This document shows, one piece after another, positions 41,190-50,271 of a stretch of DNA of 64,000 bases. How positions within the stretch are numbered: position 1 is the stretch's first letter; each line of letters opens with the position of its first letter. The position numbers and the translations under genes were made by a program. The stretch comes from Streptomyces luteogriseus (lineage in GTDB: Bacteria; Actinomycetota; Actinomycetes; Streptomycetales; Streptomycetaceae), in contig NZ_JACHMS010000001.1 of the NCBI RefSeq assembly GCF_014205055.1, positions 8,460,501 through 8,524,500 on the forward strand. Direction: 5' to 3'. The notes beneath the pieces were generated by a model. The model did no database searches and was not told the origin of the DNA. It worked only from the letters and a program-made list of their open reading frames with translations.

Positions 41190-41232
41190 GCTCTGCAGAT
41201 CCGGTGGCATGCGTTCCACGGATCTGCAGAGC
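41190..41232 (+). terminator. Perfect 14-bp hairpin downstream of small membrane protein gene
   Basis: GCTCTGCAGATCCG (41190 to 41203) is perfectly complementary to 41219 to 41232, with a 15-base loop. It begins 7 bases after the stop of the 55-residue gene, between it and the convergent esterase gene. The remaining 180 bp up to 41413 show nothing else I can name. Confidence 0.75.
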
Positions 41233-41413
41233 ACACGCGGGAAACCGATCCCTCCGTCCCCGAGGAGATCGCCGCACGCTCGGGAACAGGGGCTCGCGCG
41301 CCTTGATTCCGAGGCGCAGAGCTGAGGCCGTACGAGGACGGGCGCCAGCGGTGTCAGGGGCCGACGTGCCAAAGGGCGGTGTGATGCCGCGGCGTGACGT
41401 GGGCGGCTGAGGG

Positions 41414-42895
41414 TCAGTCCGGACAGCCCGCGTCGTCGATGACGTAGTGACCGGGCGCCGTCTGCCTGAGGGTGTGACCGGTGAAGGTGTTCCACAGCCC
41501 CATGGCCTGGCCCGAACCCTTGGCGTAGGCGTGACCGCCGCTCCGGTAGGCGCGGCCGGCGGCTGTGTGCTCGTAGTTGTCGGCCGTGTGACACGTGGGC
41601 GTGAAGCCGGTGGCTGTGGCCGCCACGGCGGGGGAGGCGCTGCCCGTCTCACCGGCGGTGTCCACGGCGGTCGCCGTACAGCGGTATGTCGTGCCGGCGG
41701 CCAGGCCGGTGTCGGTGTAGGAAACCGACGTCGTACGGCCCACCTGTGTGCCGTCGCGACGGACGGCGTACGAGGCCGCGCCTGCGACCGCCTGCCAGCT
41801 CGAGGAGACCGTGGTGTCGGTGGTACCCGTGACCGTCAGCCCGGTGGGCGCGGGCAGGGAGCCCGTGTCCTCGTCGCCGTCGAGCCCCCAGAAGCGGGCG
41901 GTGTGGTAGCTGGAGCAGATGGAGTCGAGGTAGTAGGTTCCGGCGCTGCCGCACTGTTCGGCGCCGCTGCCCGGGTCGACGGCCAGTCCGTGCCCCATGC
42001 CGGAGACGGTGTAGACCTCGACGGCGGAGCGGCCGGAGGCATCGTCGTACACGCTCAGCGTGGTGCCCCCGCCGAGGCTCTCCGTACGGGACGGCGTCTG
42101 GCCGATGCCCCACACGTTCGTCCACTGGTCGCGCAGCTCCGTGGCGTTGGCCGGCCGCACGGTGGTGTCGGCGGTGCCCTGCCAGATCGCCACGCGCGGC
42201 CAGGAGTGCGTGCCGGCCGGAGCGGCCGAACGCACCGACTCCCCCCACTGGGCGGGGCTCTTGTCCGGCGGGCTGTACATGCAGGTGTACGCCGTGGACA
42301 CACTGCTCGCGCAGTGGGCGGGCAGTCCGGAGCCGATCGCCCCGCCCGCGAAGACGTCGGGGTAGGCGGCCAGCATGTTCGCCGTCATGGCGCCGCCGGC
42401 GGACAGGCCGGTGATGTAGACGCGCCGGGTGTCGCCGCCGTACAGCGCGACGGCCTTGTCCACCATCTGCTTGATCGACAGCGCCTCACCCCGGCCGCGT
42501 CCGCTGTCGCCCGGCTGGAACCAGTTGAAGCAGGAGTTGGCGTTGTTGGCGCTGCTGGTCTGGGGCAGGACCAGCGCGAAACCGTAGGCGTCGGCGAACT
42601 TGGGCCAGCCGGAGTGCGCGTAGTAGTCGTTCGCACTCTGCGTGCAGCCATGCAGGGCGACGACCAAGGGGGCCCCGGCGGGCAGAGCGTCCGGCGCGTA
42701 GGTGTACATCGACAGGTTGCCGGGGTTGGTGCCGAACCCGGTGACCTGGGTCAGACCCGCGGCGGATGCCTGGGGGCCGGCAGCGAGCAGCCCGCCGGTC
42801 AGGGCGAGAGCCCCGGCGGCGGTTGCCCATCGGCGCAGGCCTCTGACGAGGGCCCGGGCCCGTGAGAAACGGAACGCAGGATGCGACTGTCCCAT
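41414..42895 (-). CDS. Secreted PHB depolymerase/feruloyl esterase-like hydrolase with FnIII domain
   Basis: The 493-residue precursor has a long Streptomyces signal peptide (RRWATAAGALALTGGLLAAG...AAG). It continues with an esterase PHB domain: VVALHGCTQSANDYY oxyanion region, GLSAGGAMTANM nucleophile serine, and a GMGHGLAVD catalytic His. A fibronectin type III module follows (PAPTGLTVTGTTDTTVSSSWQAV...), then a short C-terminal domain of about 65 residues with four Cys. Such enzymes are extracellular and cleave polyhydroxyalkanoates or aromatic esters. The C-terminal CHTADNYEHTAAGRAY segment is a substrate-binding module seen in similar esterases. Confidence 0.9.
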   Translation of the reverse strand: MGQSHPAFRFSRARALVRGLRRWATAAGALALTGGLLAAGPQASAAGLTQVTGFGTNPGNLSMYTYAPDALPAGAPLVVALHGCTQSANDYYAHSGWPKFADAYGFALVLPQTSSANNANSCFNWFQPGDSGRGRGEALSIKQMVDKAVALYGGDTRRVYITGLSAGGAMTANMLAAYPDVFAGGAIGSGLPAHCASSVSTAYTCMYSPPDKSPAQWGESVRSAAPAGTHSWPRVAIWQGTADTTVRPANATELRDQWTNVWGIGQTPSRTESLGGGTTLSVYDDASGRSAVEVYTVSGMGHGLAVDPGSGAEQCGSAGTYYLDSICSSYHTARFWGLDGDEDTGSLPAPTGLTVTGTTDTTVSSSWQAVAGAASYAVRRDGTQVGRTTSVSYTDTGLAAGTTYRCTATAVDTAGETGSASPAVAATATGFTPTCHTADNYEHTAAGRAYRSGGHAYAKGSGQAMGLWNTFTGHTLRQTAPGHYVIDDAGCPD

Positions 42896-43261
42896 GACGA
42901 CTGCCTCCTGATGTGGGGGGAGCTCGCCGGTACCGGGGGAGCGGCGACGAGCGTGTGGCGTGCATCATCGGTGTGCGCGTCCCGACGGCGGCATGGGTGG
43001 GACAGCCACGCGTGAAGAGAACCTGTGTGACGGCGGTACATTTCCCGGCTCGTGCACGGCCGTGTATGGCAGCAGTCGACAGAGGGGGCAGGAGCTCCCG
43101 GACCCGCCCCCGCCCACGGTGGTAGGGCCGATCCGCTCAGCGTCCGGTGGTGCCGACAGCTACGCAGCGGCCCCGGATGGTGTTGGGCGGCCCCATATGT
43201 GGCAGCCGAACGGCGCCATAGCCTCCCGCGCATCCCTGTACCCGACCGCGGAGGCTCACCC
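42896..43261. other. Divergent intergenic region between two secreted esterase genes
   Basis: These 366 bp separate the divergently transcribed hydrolases at 41414 and 43262. They should hold both promoters. I see no clear palindrome, terminator or small gene, and no confident -10/-35 pair. Confidence 0.5.
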
Positions 43262-44755
43262 ATGCGGCTCACATCCCGCCCCCCGGCCCGCTCCTGGCTC
43301 CGCGGCGGTTCGGCGGGCCTGGCCCTGGCCGCCCTCACCTGCACGCTCACCGCCTCGCCTGCCGAACCCGCCGAGCCTGCCGAACCCGCCCCACCCGCCG
43401 CGGCGGCACCGGCCGGCCCGGGCGGCATCCACTGCATGCACCCCACCCGGGTGCGCGTACCGGGCGCCGAGCATCAACGCGTAGCCTGCCTCGACGAGTT
43501 GACCACTGCGGGCACCGTCGCATCGGGTCACACCGACCCGGCCGACTGGGCGGGCCTGACGCCCAGGGATCTGGCCGTGCCCAGCGGAATACCCGGCCTC
43601 CAGATCGACGGCTACTTCCCGGACACGTCCACCACCAACACCAACAACGGCTGGAACCACGACGCCCAGTTCGTCATCCGTCTGCCCGACCGGTGGAACG
43701 GCGGTCTGGTGGTCGCCGGCACCCCCGGCAACCGGGAGCAGTACGCCAACGACCGCGCCATCGCCGACTGGGTGCTCTCCCGCGGCTACGCCTACGCCGC
43801 CACCGACAAGGGCAACACCGGCCTGGCCTTCTACCGGGACGGCAAGGAGCCGGGCGACGCCATCGCCGAATGGAACGACCGGCTCACCCAGCTGACCCGG
43901 GCCGCCCGCGCCACGGTCGCCCGCCACTACCGCCGCCCGCCGTCACGCACACTGGCGACCGGCATGTCCAACGGCGGGTACCTCGTGCGCTGGCAGTTGG
44001 AGAACCATCCCGGCCTCTACGACGGGGGAGTCGACTGGGAGGGCACCCTGTGGCGCTCCGACGGGCCCACCCTGCTGGACTTCCTTCCCCAGGCGCTGCG
44101 CAACCACCCCGTGTTCGCCACCGGTGGTGAGGGAGCCGACGCGGCACGCAGAGCTCTGCACACCGCCGGCTTCCCGGCAGGGTCCGAGTTCCTCTGGCCG
44201 TACCACCACAGGGTGTACTGGGACCTGACCCAGCGCATCTACCGCGAGGAGCTGGATCCCGGTTTCGACGGCCCGGCCGAGGCGGGCACGCCCTTCTGCG
44301 CGCCGGGCACCCCGGCCTGTGACGCCGACTACGACTACGCGGCCCGGCCCCGCGAGGTCCGCAAGGCCATGGAGAAGATCGCTCTGACCGGCCGGATCGG
44401 CAAACCGCTGATCACCCTGCACGGCACCCTGGACGTCCTGCTGCCGATCACCCAGGACTCCGACGTCTACGCCCGCATGGTGCGCCAGGCCGGCCGCGAC
44501 CGGCTGCACCGCTACTACCGCATCGAGGGCGGCACCCACACGGACGCCCTCGTCGACACCCACCCGCACCGCCTGCGTCCGCTCACGCCATGCCATCGCA
44601 CGGCCTTCACGGCCCTGGAGAACTGGCTCATGCACGGACACCGCCCGCCGGCCTCCCACACCGTCCCGATGCCCGGACAAGCAGACGCCGCGACACTCCT
44701 GAACGCCTGTCCCCTGGACGCCCGCGGCGACGCGGCTCCTCCGTTCACGCCCTGA
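43262..44755 (+). CDS. Secreted tannase/3-hydroxybutyrate oligomer hydrolase-like esterase
   Basis: The 497-residue precursor has a signal peptide followed by a Pro/Ala/Glu linker (PAEPAEPAEPAPPAAA). Its body is an alpha/beta hydrolase related to tannases and 3HB-oligomer hydrolases: VVAGTPGNREQYANDR, TGMSNGGYLVRWQLE (nucleophile Ser), HGTLDVLLPITQDSDVY (Asp) and GGTHTDAL (His). It is divergent from the PHB depolymerase-like gene, which suggests that both act on exogenous esters. ATG 43262 follows CGGAGG. The exact substrate is not readable. Confidence 0.83.
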   Translation: MRLTSRPPARSWLRGGSAGLALAALTCTLTASPAEPAEPAEPAPPAAAAPAGPGGIHCMHPTRVRVPGAEHQRVACLDELTTAGTVASGHTDPADWAGLTPRDLAVPSGIPGLQIDGYFPDTSTTNTNNGWNHDAQFVIRLPDRWNGGLVVAGTPGNREQYANDRAIADWVLSRGYAYAATDKGNTGLAFYRDGKEPGDAIAEWNDRLTQLTRAARATVARHYRRPPSRTLATGMSNGGYLVRWQLENHPGLYDGGVDWEGTLWRSDGPTLLDFLPQALRNHPVFATGGEGADAARRALHTAGFPAGSEFLWPYHHRVYWDLTQRIYREELDPGFDGPAEAGTPFCAPGTPACDADYDYAARPREVRKAMEKIALTGRIGKPLITLHGTLDVLLPITQDSDVYARMVRQAGRDRLHRYYRIEGGTHTDALVDTHPHRLRPLTPCHRTAFTALENWLMHGHRPPASHTVPMPGQADAATLLNACPLDARGDAAPPFTP

Positions 44756-45164
44756 ACGGCCGTTCGCGACCGCGGGCGGCGGCGCGTGTCAGGCCGGGGT
44801 AACGAATCGGCCTGGTTCTCGCTGCCGGGCGCGGTCCGCCACACATTTTGTGTTGAACAAGATGTTGGTCCGCAATCGCTTGCTGTGGAACTGGCGCTGT
44901 CTACCCAGATTGTTCGGAACCACCGCCACCCCGGGCGCATGGTCACACACCCTCGACACAACGTCCGTATGAGCGTCCGGCGTGTGATGAAGAAGCGCGC
45001 TGGGAGCGTGGCCGGTTCGTGCGCAACTGACCTGCTGAAACGGCGTGGGTTGGCGTGAAGCTCTTGATCTGAGCACATCAATGAGTCAGGTTCGAGGCGG
45101 ACCGAACGCGGTTCCGGTCCGAACCCCCACACCCCCCACGAAAAGTGACGAGGAGAACCCTCAC
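44756..45164. other. Intergenic region upstream of subtilisin gene
   Basis: This 409-bp region is noticeably less GC-rich than its surroundings (CACACATTTTGTGTTG near 44841) and is not convincingly coding on either strand. It includes a perfect GAACGGCCGTTC palindrome overlapping the end of the upstream gene near 44752. It should contain the protease promoter; no other element is evident. Confidence 0.45.
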
Positions 45165-46364
45165 ATGTCAGCTCGCGCATTCACACGCAGAATGCAGGTC
45201 CTCACCGCCACGGCCGTCGTCGCAACCCTGACGACCTTCGGGACGGCCCACGCACAGATCGCTCCCGAACCCGCTCCCGCCGAGGGAACCGTGTACGGCC
45301 TCGGCGCGAAGGGAGCCGTACCCGGCAGCTTCATCGTCACGCTGGACGACAAGGTGAACAAGCCCTCGCTCGCCAAGGAATACGGCGGCAAGCTCCAGCG
45401 GACCTACACCGCTGCCCTCGACGGCTTCTCCGTCGGCGGCCTCTCGCCCGCCGAGGCCAGGCGTCTCGCCGCCGACCCGTCGGTCGCCAAGGTGGTGCAG
45501 GTCAAGAAGTTCAGCATCAACGCCACCCAGGACAACCCGCCCTCCTGGGGCCTCGACCGCCTGGACCAGGCGGACACCGCCGGCGACAGCAAGTACGCCT
45601 ACCCCGACAGCGCGGGCGAGGGCGTGACCGCGTACGTCATCGACACCGGCGTGCGCACCTCGCACAAGGACTTCCAGGGACGGGCCGCTTCCGGCTTCGA
45701 CGCCGTGGACAACGACAACGACGCCAATGACGGCAACGGGCACGGCACCCATGTCGCCGGCACGATCGCGGGCACATCCCACGGTGTCGCGAAGAAGGCG
45801 AAGATCGTCGCCGTCCGAGTGCTCGACGACAACGGCTCCGGAACCACCGAACAGGTCGTCGCCGGCATCGACTGGGTCACCAAGAACCATCAGGGCCCGT
45901 CCGTCGCGAACATGAGTCTGGGAGGTGGCGCCGACGAGGCCCTCGACGAAGCCGTGGGCAAGGCCATCGCGGCCGGCGTCACCTTCGCCGTCGCCGCGGG
46001 CAACGAATCCTCCGACGCCGGTCAGGGCTCCCCGGCCCGCGTGAAGGAAGCCGTCACCGTCGCGTCCTCGACCAAGGACGACAAGCAGTCGGACTTCTCC
46101 AACTACGGCTCGGTCGTGGACGTGTACGCCCCCGGCTCCGACATCACCTCCGCGTGGAACGACAGCGACGAGGGCACCAAGACCATATCGGGCACGTCCA
46201 TGGCGACGCCGCACGTCGTCGGCGCCGCGGCCGTCTACCTGGCGGGCCACAAGGACGCCACGCCGGAGCAGGTCGCCAAGGCGCTCACCGACGGCGCCAC
46301 ACCCGACAAGATCTCCAACCCCGCCCAGGGAACCGCGAACAAACTGCTGAAGATCGTCGAGTAG
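45165..46364 (+). CDS. Secreted subtilisin-like serine protease (S8 family)
   Basis: The 399-residue prepro-protein has a signal peptide (MQVLTATAVVATLTTFGTAHA), an I9 propeptide (GSFIVTLDDKV...AALDGFSVGGLS) and a catalytic domain with Asp (AYVIDTGVR), His (NGHGTHVAGTIAG) and Ser (SGTSMATPHVVGAA). This is the proteinase K/aqualysin branch, without a C-terminal P domain. ATG 45165 has GAGGAG 9 bp upstream. A 13-bp hairpin follows the gene. Confidence 0.96.
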   Translation: MSARAFTRRMQVLTATAVVATLTTFGTAHAQIAPEPAPAEGTVYGLGAKGAVPGSFIVTLDDKVNKPSLAKEYGGKLQRTYTAALDGFSVGGLSPAEARRLAADPSVAKVVQVKKFSINATQDNPPSWGLDRLDQADTAGDSKYAYPDSAGEGVTAYVIDTGVRTSHKDFQGRAASGFDAVDNDNDANDGNGHGTHVAGTIAGTSHGVAKKAKIVAVRVLDDNGSGTTEQVVAGIDWVTKNHQGPSVANMSLGGGADEALDEAVGKAIAAGVTFAVAAGNESSDAGQGSPARVKEAVTVASSTKDDKQSDFSNYGSVVDVYAPGSDITSAWNDSDEGTKTISGTSMATPHVVGAAAVYLAGHKDATPEQVAKALTDGATPDKISNPAQGTANKLLKIVE

Positions 46365-46378
46365 CCGCCCCCGACCCA

Positions 46379-46414
46379 CGCTCGCCGTGCCGTCCTGACG
46401 AGGCACGGCGAGCG
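46379..46414. terminator. Perfect 13-bp hairpin between convergent protease and photolyase genes
   Basis: CGCTCGCCGTGCC (46379 to 46391) pairs perfectly with 46402 to 46414 over a 10-base loop. It lies 15 bp past the protease stop and 31 bp from the photolyase stop, so it can serve both directions. Confidence 0.85.
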
Positions 46415-46444
46415 CCGTCGGCACCGTGCGCCGGGGCCGCCTTG

Positions 46445-47950
46445 TCACGGCACCCCGTCGCCCCGCCGCTGTTCCTGGCGCAGCACCTCGTCGAGGTCGG
46501 CGAGCCGGTCCAGGCCCTGCACCGCCCGCCGCATCCGGGCGTTGCCGGACAGGCGGTGCCGGTGCCGGTGCAGGAAGGCCCAGTACCCGGCGGTGTACGG
46601 GCATGCGCGAGCGCCGGTGCGCTGGGTCGGCCGGTAGGCGCAGCCCTCGCACAGGTCGCTCATCCGGTGGATGTAGGCGCCGCCCGAGGTGTACGGCTTG
46701 GTGGTCATCCGGCCGCCGTCCGCGTACTGGGACATGCCGACCACATTCGGCAGCATCACCCAGTCGTAACCGTCGACGAAGCAGCGGTGGAACCAGTCGG
46801 TGACGGCGGCCGGGTCCCAGCCGCGCTGCAGGGCGTGGCTGCCCAGCACCATCAGCCGGGGGATGTGGTGCGTCCACCCGGTGTCACGGACCTGGGCGAG
46901 CACCCCGGAAAGACAGCGAGCGGTGACCGCGTCCGCGTCGAGTCCGGTGAAGTAGGCCGGCAACTCCCGTGTGTGCCCGAGGGCGTTGCCGTGCCGGTAG
47001 TCGTCGCCGAAGTGCCAGTACAACTGCCAGACGTACTCACGCCATCCCGCGACCTGGCGTACGAACCCCTCGGCGCTGTTCACCGGAACGGCGCCCTCAC
47101 GCCAGGCCCGTTCGGCACGCTCCACGCACTCGGCCGGGTGCAGCAGTCCCAGGTTCATCGAGGACGACAGCAGACTGTGGGCCATCACCGGGTCACCGGC
47201 CAGCATCGCGTCCTCGTACGGCCCGAAAGCGGGCAGCCGGTGCGCCACGAAACGGCGCAGCGCCGACAGGGCCTCGCGCCGGGTGGCGGGAAAACGGCGG
47301 GGACCGTCCCGGCCGACGAACCGCACCACGCCCTCGCGCTCCCACCGCTCGAGGTCCTCCCGCACCTCGGCGTCGATGTCGTCCTCGCGCGGCCGGTACG
47401 GCCCCGGCACGTCCAGTGCGGTGGCGCCCCGCGGCGGGGGCTCGCGGTTGTCGTGGTCGTGGTTGAACCGGCCCCCGGCCGGGCGACCGCCGTCCATCAG
47501 CAGGTCGTGCCGTTCGCGCACCCAGCGGTAGAAGTTCTCCTGGAGCAGCCGTCCGCCGAGCCCCTCGGCCCAGCCGGCGAACTCCTCGTGCGCGACCAGG
47601 AAACCGCGGGCGGGCAGCACCCGCACTCCCGGCAGGGAGCGCACCAGTCGCAGCGCCGCGTAGGAGGTGGGGTGGCACACGGTCACCGGTGCGTCGCCCA
47701 CGGCGCGGCGCAGGCCCTCGCGGTACGTCTCCACCCGCACGTACGTCACCCGCTCACCCAGCTCCGCCGCACGGTGCCGCATCGCCGACAGCACCAGATG
47801 GGCCTTGGCGCGGTGAAATCGTCTGCGTCTGAAGACCGAACGTGCCTCGATCATCACCACGGGCGCCCCGCGGTCGGGGCCCTGTCCACTGCCGGGGGTG
47901 AGGAAATGGGGTCCGAGCTGGTCGCCGAAGAGCCAGTGCGCGGTGGCCAT
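46445..47950 (-). CDS. Fe-S cluster photolyase-related protein (FeS-BCP/PhrB type)
   Basis: The 501-residue protein belongs to the iron-sulfur bacterial cryptochrome/photolyase group. HWLFGDQLGP opens the antenna-like domain, NMNLGLLHP and GFVRQVAGWREYVW line the FAD pocket, and the cysteines in TARCLSGV, LCEGCAY and ARACPYTAGYW supply the [4Fe-4S] cluster. PhrB-type enzymes repair (6-4) photoproducts. The start at 47950 (MATAHW) matches the family N terminus; longer upstream frames are not supported. A 24-bp palindrome lies in the divergent intergenic space with the I36-type gene. Confidence 0.92.
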   Translation of the reverse strand: MATAHWLFGDQLGPHFLTPGSGQGPDRGAPVVMIEARSVFRRRRFHRAKAHLVLSAMRHRAAELGERVTYVRVETYREGLRRAVGDAPVTVCHPTSYAALRLVRSLPGVRVLPARGFLVAHEEFAGWAEGLGGRLLQENFYRWVRERHDLLMDGGRPAGGRFNHDHDNREPPPRGATALDVPGPYRPREDDIDAEVREDLERWEREGVVRFVGRDGPRRFPATRREALSALRRFVAHRLPAFGPYEDAMLAGDPVMAHSLLSSSMNLGLLHPAECVERAERAWREGAVPVNSAEGFVRQVAGWREYVWQLYWHFGDDYRHGNALGHTRELPAYFTGLDADAVTARCLSGVLAQVRDTGWTHHIPRLMVLGSHALQRGWDPAAVTDWFHRCFVDGYDWVMLPNVVGMSQYADGGRMTTKPYTSGGAYIHRMSDLCEGCAYRPTQRTGARACPYTAGYWAFLHRHRHRLSGNARMRRAVQGLDRLADLDEVLRQEQRRGDGVP

Positions 47951-48102
47951 GGCAGGAAGCCTTCCGTCGAGCGGGGCGTGCGTGCGGGCGGTGGAGGGTT
48001 CGTCCGCCGGACCGGGACCGGATGCGGTCGGCCGCCGTGCGTCGCCCGTTCGGATGCCGGCGAACGGCCCCGGCACACCGCCCTCCGCTGGTTGCCGCGG
48101 TG

Positions 48103-48126
48103 TCCTCCTGACACCTGTCAGGAGGA
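48103..48126. promoter_or_regulatory. Perfect 11-bp inverted repeat in divergent photolyase/inhibitor intergenic region
   Basis: TCCTCCTGACA (48103 to 48113) is mirrored by 48116 to 48126 around a central CC. With a two-base centre it is more like a protein operator than an RNA hairpin. It lies 54 bp upstream of the I36-like start codon and 153 bp upstream of the photolyase start. Confidence 0.5.
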
Positions 48127-48179
48127 GACCGCAGGTCAGGCCGAGTACGTTCCCCTTGCTCCCTCAGGAAAGGAATGGC

Positions 48180-48755
48180 ATGGCCAGACTGAAGCGTTAC
48201 GCGTCCCTCGCAGCTGCGGCCGCGGCCCTGTTGACGGTGGGATCGGCGGGCCCGGCATCCGCGGAGACGACACACACCCGGGCGGTCTTCGCCGAACAGG
48301 CCCGGGCCGCCGGACTCGGCCAGGACAAGGCCGGTGCTCTGCAGGCCAAGGTGGACCGCTACCTGGCCCGCCAGGACGGACGACAGGTATCGCCGAACGA
48401 GATCGTCCTGACCGACGGTGCCAGGCTGACGGTCACCGTCCCCGGCGAGCAGTACGTGCGTGACCTGAGCACACCGGCCGCGAGCCGTACCGCGGCCCAA
48501 TGGGAGTGCGACTACGAGTACTTCTGCATGTACCGTCAGACCCTCGGCATGGGCGACCGACTCGCCCTGTACAACTGCCAGGACTACGCGCTGCAGAACT
48601 GGACCGGCGACGGCTCCTACTACAACAACCAGACGCGCGGTACCCGGGCACTGTTCAAGAACCAGAACCGCACCGTCATCGACGTCACCCTCGGAGCCCC
48701 CTTCAGCGTGGCGAGCTACAACTGGACCCCCGTCTGGTACGTCAGGCCCTGCTAG
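48180..48755 (+). CDS. Secreted peptidase-inhibitor-like protein (I36/SMPI-type fold)
   Basis: The 191-residue precursor has a signal peptide (SLAAAAAALLTVGSAGPASA), a helical prodomain of about 70 residues and a C-terminal Cys-containing beta domain. WECDYEYFCMYRQTLGMG, LALYNCQDYALQNWTGDGSY and the final YVRPC resemble the crystallin-like peptidase inhibitor family I36. The paired Cys residues suggest two disulfides. ATG 48180 is chosen over the out-of-frame ATG at 48175; AAAGGAA supplies the ribosome site. It converges on the MerR gene with an 8-bp gap. Confidence 0.82.
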   Translation: MARLKRYASLAAAAAALLTVGSAGPASAETTHTRAVFAEQARAAGLGQDKAGALQAKVDRYLARQDGRQVSPNEIVLTDGARLTVTVPGEQYVRDLSTPAASRTAAQWECDYEYFCMYRQTLGMGDRLALYNCQDYALQNWTGDGSYYNNQTRGTRALFKNQNRTVIDVTLGAPFSVASYNWTPVWYVRPC

Positions 48756-48763
48756 GCCGTGTT

Positions 48764-49669
48764 TCAGGTGGCGGGTGGCTCTTGGGCGGATAGTTCTTCG
48801 GCCAGTTCCATACAGCGCAGGCGGGCTGGGGAGAAGTCGTAGGGCATCTTGCCGATGGCTTCGAACGCGCTCATGGAGTCAGCCTCCCGCCTGCCGGAGC
48901 CGATGACGGCCTCGCCCTCGCCGTCATCGGCGGTAGCAGGGTGCATGGTGTCCCAGGCGTCGAAGAGGGCATCGTCGTCCTTCGCCAGGCCCGACTCCTC
49001 GATGACGGCCCGCAGGGCGCTTTCGAAGGCGTGCCGCTCGACGGCCACCTGAGCCACCCGCGGATCATCGACGGCGACGCTGTCATCGAGTGCCTCCTCG
49101 GCGTCATCGATGCGGTCGGAGTCCTCCCGCAGAGTGGGATGCGTAGCCAGGACGACGAAGCGGGCGGTCTGGACGGCCGCGCCGAGCGGGCCGAGGATCC
49201 GCTCAGTGACCAGCAGACTGTCCAGGTCCGCCTGACGCAGGGAGCCCTCGGGCAGACTCTTGAGACGGTCGGTGACGAATTCGGAGAGCAGGCCCATCCG
49301 GCTGCCTTCGGTGCGCATCCGCTGCACAGCGGTCCGCTGCCGCCGCAATTCCGCCTCCTGCTCGGCGAGGGTTTCCTCCAGCCGCTCCAGGACGCCCGCG
49401 ATACCGTCTCCGCTGTCCGCACCGGCGGAAGCCGTGCCGGTGGTAAAGGCGTCACGGATGTCGTCCAGGGCGATCCCGGCGTCGGCCGTCTTGCGAATCC
49501 ACAGCAGTCGGATCATGTCCTCGTACCCGTAGCGGCGCCGGTCGTCGCCGCCCCGCTCAGGCTCGGGGAGCAGGCCGATCTCGTGGTAATGGCGAATCGC
49601 CCGCGGCGTGGTGCCGACGAAGGCCGCCGCGTCACCGATCTTGACCTGGCGAGGTGGCATGAAGGACAT
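48764..49669 (-). CDS. MerR family transcriptional regulator
   Basis: The 301-residue protein has an N-terminal MerR DNA-binding domain (VKIGDAAAFVGTTPRAIRHYHEIGLL, then RRRYGYEDMIRLLWIRKTADAG), a coiled-coil dimerisation helix (ERLEETLAEQEAELRRQRTAVQRM) and a long C-terminal domain with no metal-binding Cys. I start it at 49669 (MSFMPPRQ), which has AAAGG upstream; frames extending to 49960 have no such support. The effector and targets are unknown. It has no apparent relationship to the neighbouring inhibitor gene. Confidence 0.9.
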   Translation of the reverse strand: MSFMPPRQVKIGDAAAFVGTTPRAIRHYHEIGLLPEPERGGDDRRRYGYEDMIRLLWIRKTADAGIALDDIRDAFTTGTASAGADSGDGIAGVLERLEETLAEQEAELRRQRTAVQRMRTEGSRMGLLSEFVTDRLKSLPEGSLRQADLDSLLVTERILGPLGAAVQTARFVVLATHPTLREDSDRIDDAEEALDDSVAVDDPRVAQVAVERHAFESALRAVIEESGLAKDDDALFDAWDTMHPATADDGEGEAVIGSGRREADSMSAFEAIGKMPYDFSPARLRCMELAEELSAQEPPAT

Positions 49670-49848
49670 GAGCAGGGACCTTTCCTCAAGGGACCGGGAC
49701 GTAAGTCCACCGGACCACATGCCGCTACGGAAGGTGCAACCCCATACACACCGCCCCGCGCCGATGCCGGGAAACGCGCCCTTCCTCCGTAATGACCGCA
49801 GGCCCGTCCTTTCCTGCTGGGGCATCCGCACGACGGCAGACTGAGGGT

Positions 49849-50174
49849 TCACAGCCACTGATGAATCGCCGCGACCTGAACCGTCGCCTCGAACCGGACC
49901 GCAAGTTTGTCGCACGGGGTCGCCACGGCCCCGTGCTGCTCGAGACGGCTGATCCCGCACTCGACCGCATGCCGGGCCGTGCAGTCCTCACGATGGAAGA
50001 CGGGCGGACGGCCCCCGCCACGGAACTCCGGTCCGAACCCGCCACCGCACACCGCCCACCAGCCGCCGACAGCCAGGCCACCTGCGACTTGTGCACCGCA
50101 GGCAGCAACGACTCCAGCACCGACCACTGCTCAGGGGGCAGCCTCGTGCGGCGTACACGACAGCGCCGGGCCAT
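49849..50174 (-). pseudogene. Decayed IS5-family transposase remnant
   Basis: On the minus strand, 49986 to 49849 encodes HAVECGISRLEQHGAVAT followed by PCDKLAVRFEATVQVAAIHQWL and a stop. This is the well-known C-terminal end of Streptomyces IS5-group transposases. An N-terminal-like piece, RTRLPPEQWSVLESLLP, lies near 50140 to 50090 in another frame. Only about 326 bp remain of a gene of roughly 800 bp, so it has both an internal deletion and a frameshift. No terminal inverted repeats were identified. Confidence 0.8.
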
Positions 50175-50271
50175 CCTGTACGTCAGGGCCACGCCATGAA
50201 GACGTCCAGGCCCCCGGGGCCCGCGGCCCTGTCGGCGCTGCCGTGTAGGTGATCGCCGGTAGGCTGCGGGG

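Noticed and set aside
44786..45076. Short frames of about 90 codons on both strands upstream of the subtilisin gene
   Set aside because: Codon use is unlike the neighbours, there is no ribosome site and no similarity. The region is better read as promoter DNA.
46154..48463. Plus-strand 769-codon frame opposite the photolyase gene
   Set aside because: The minus-strand photolyase has all family motifs. The plus frame is low-complexity and crosses the terminator.
49792..50199. Plus-strand 135-codon frame over the transposase remnant
   Set aside because: The minus strand carries recognisable IS5 transposase pieces here. The plus frame is the antisense of them.
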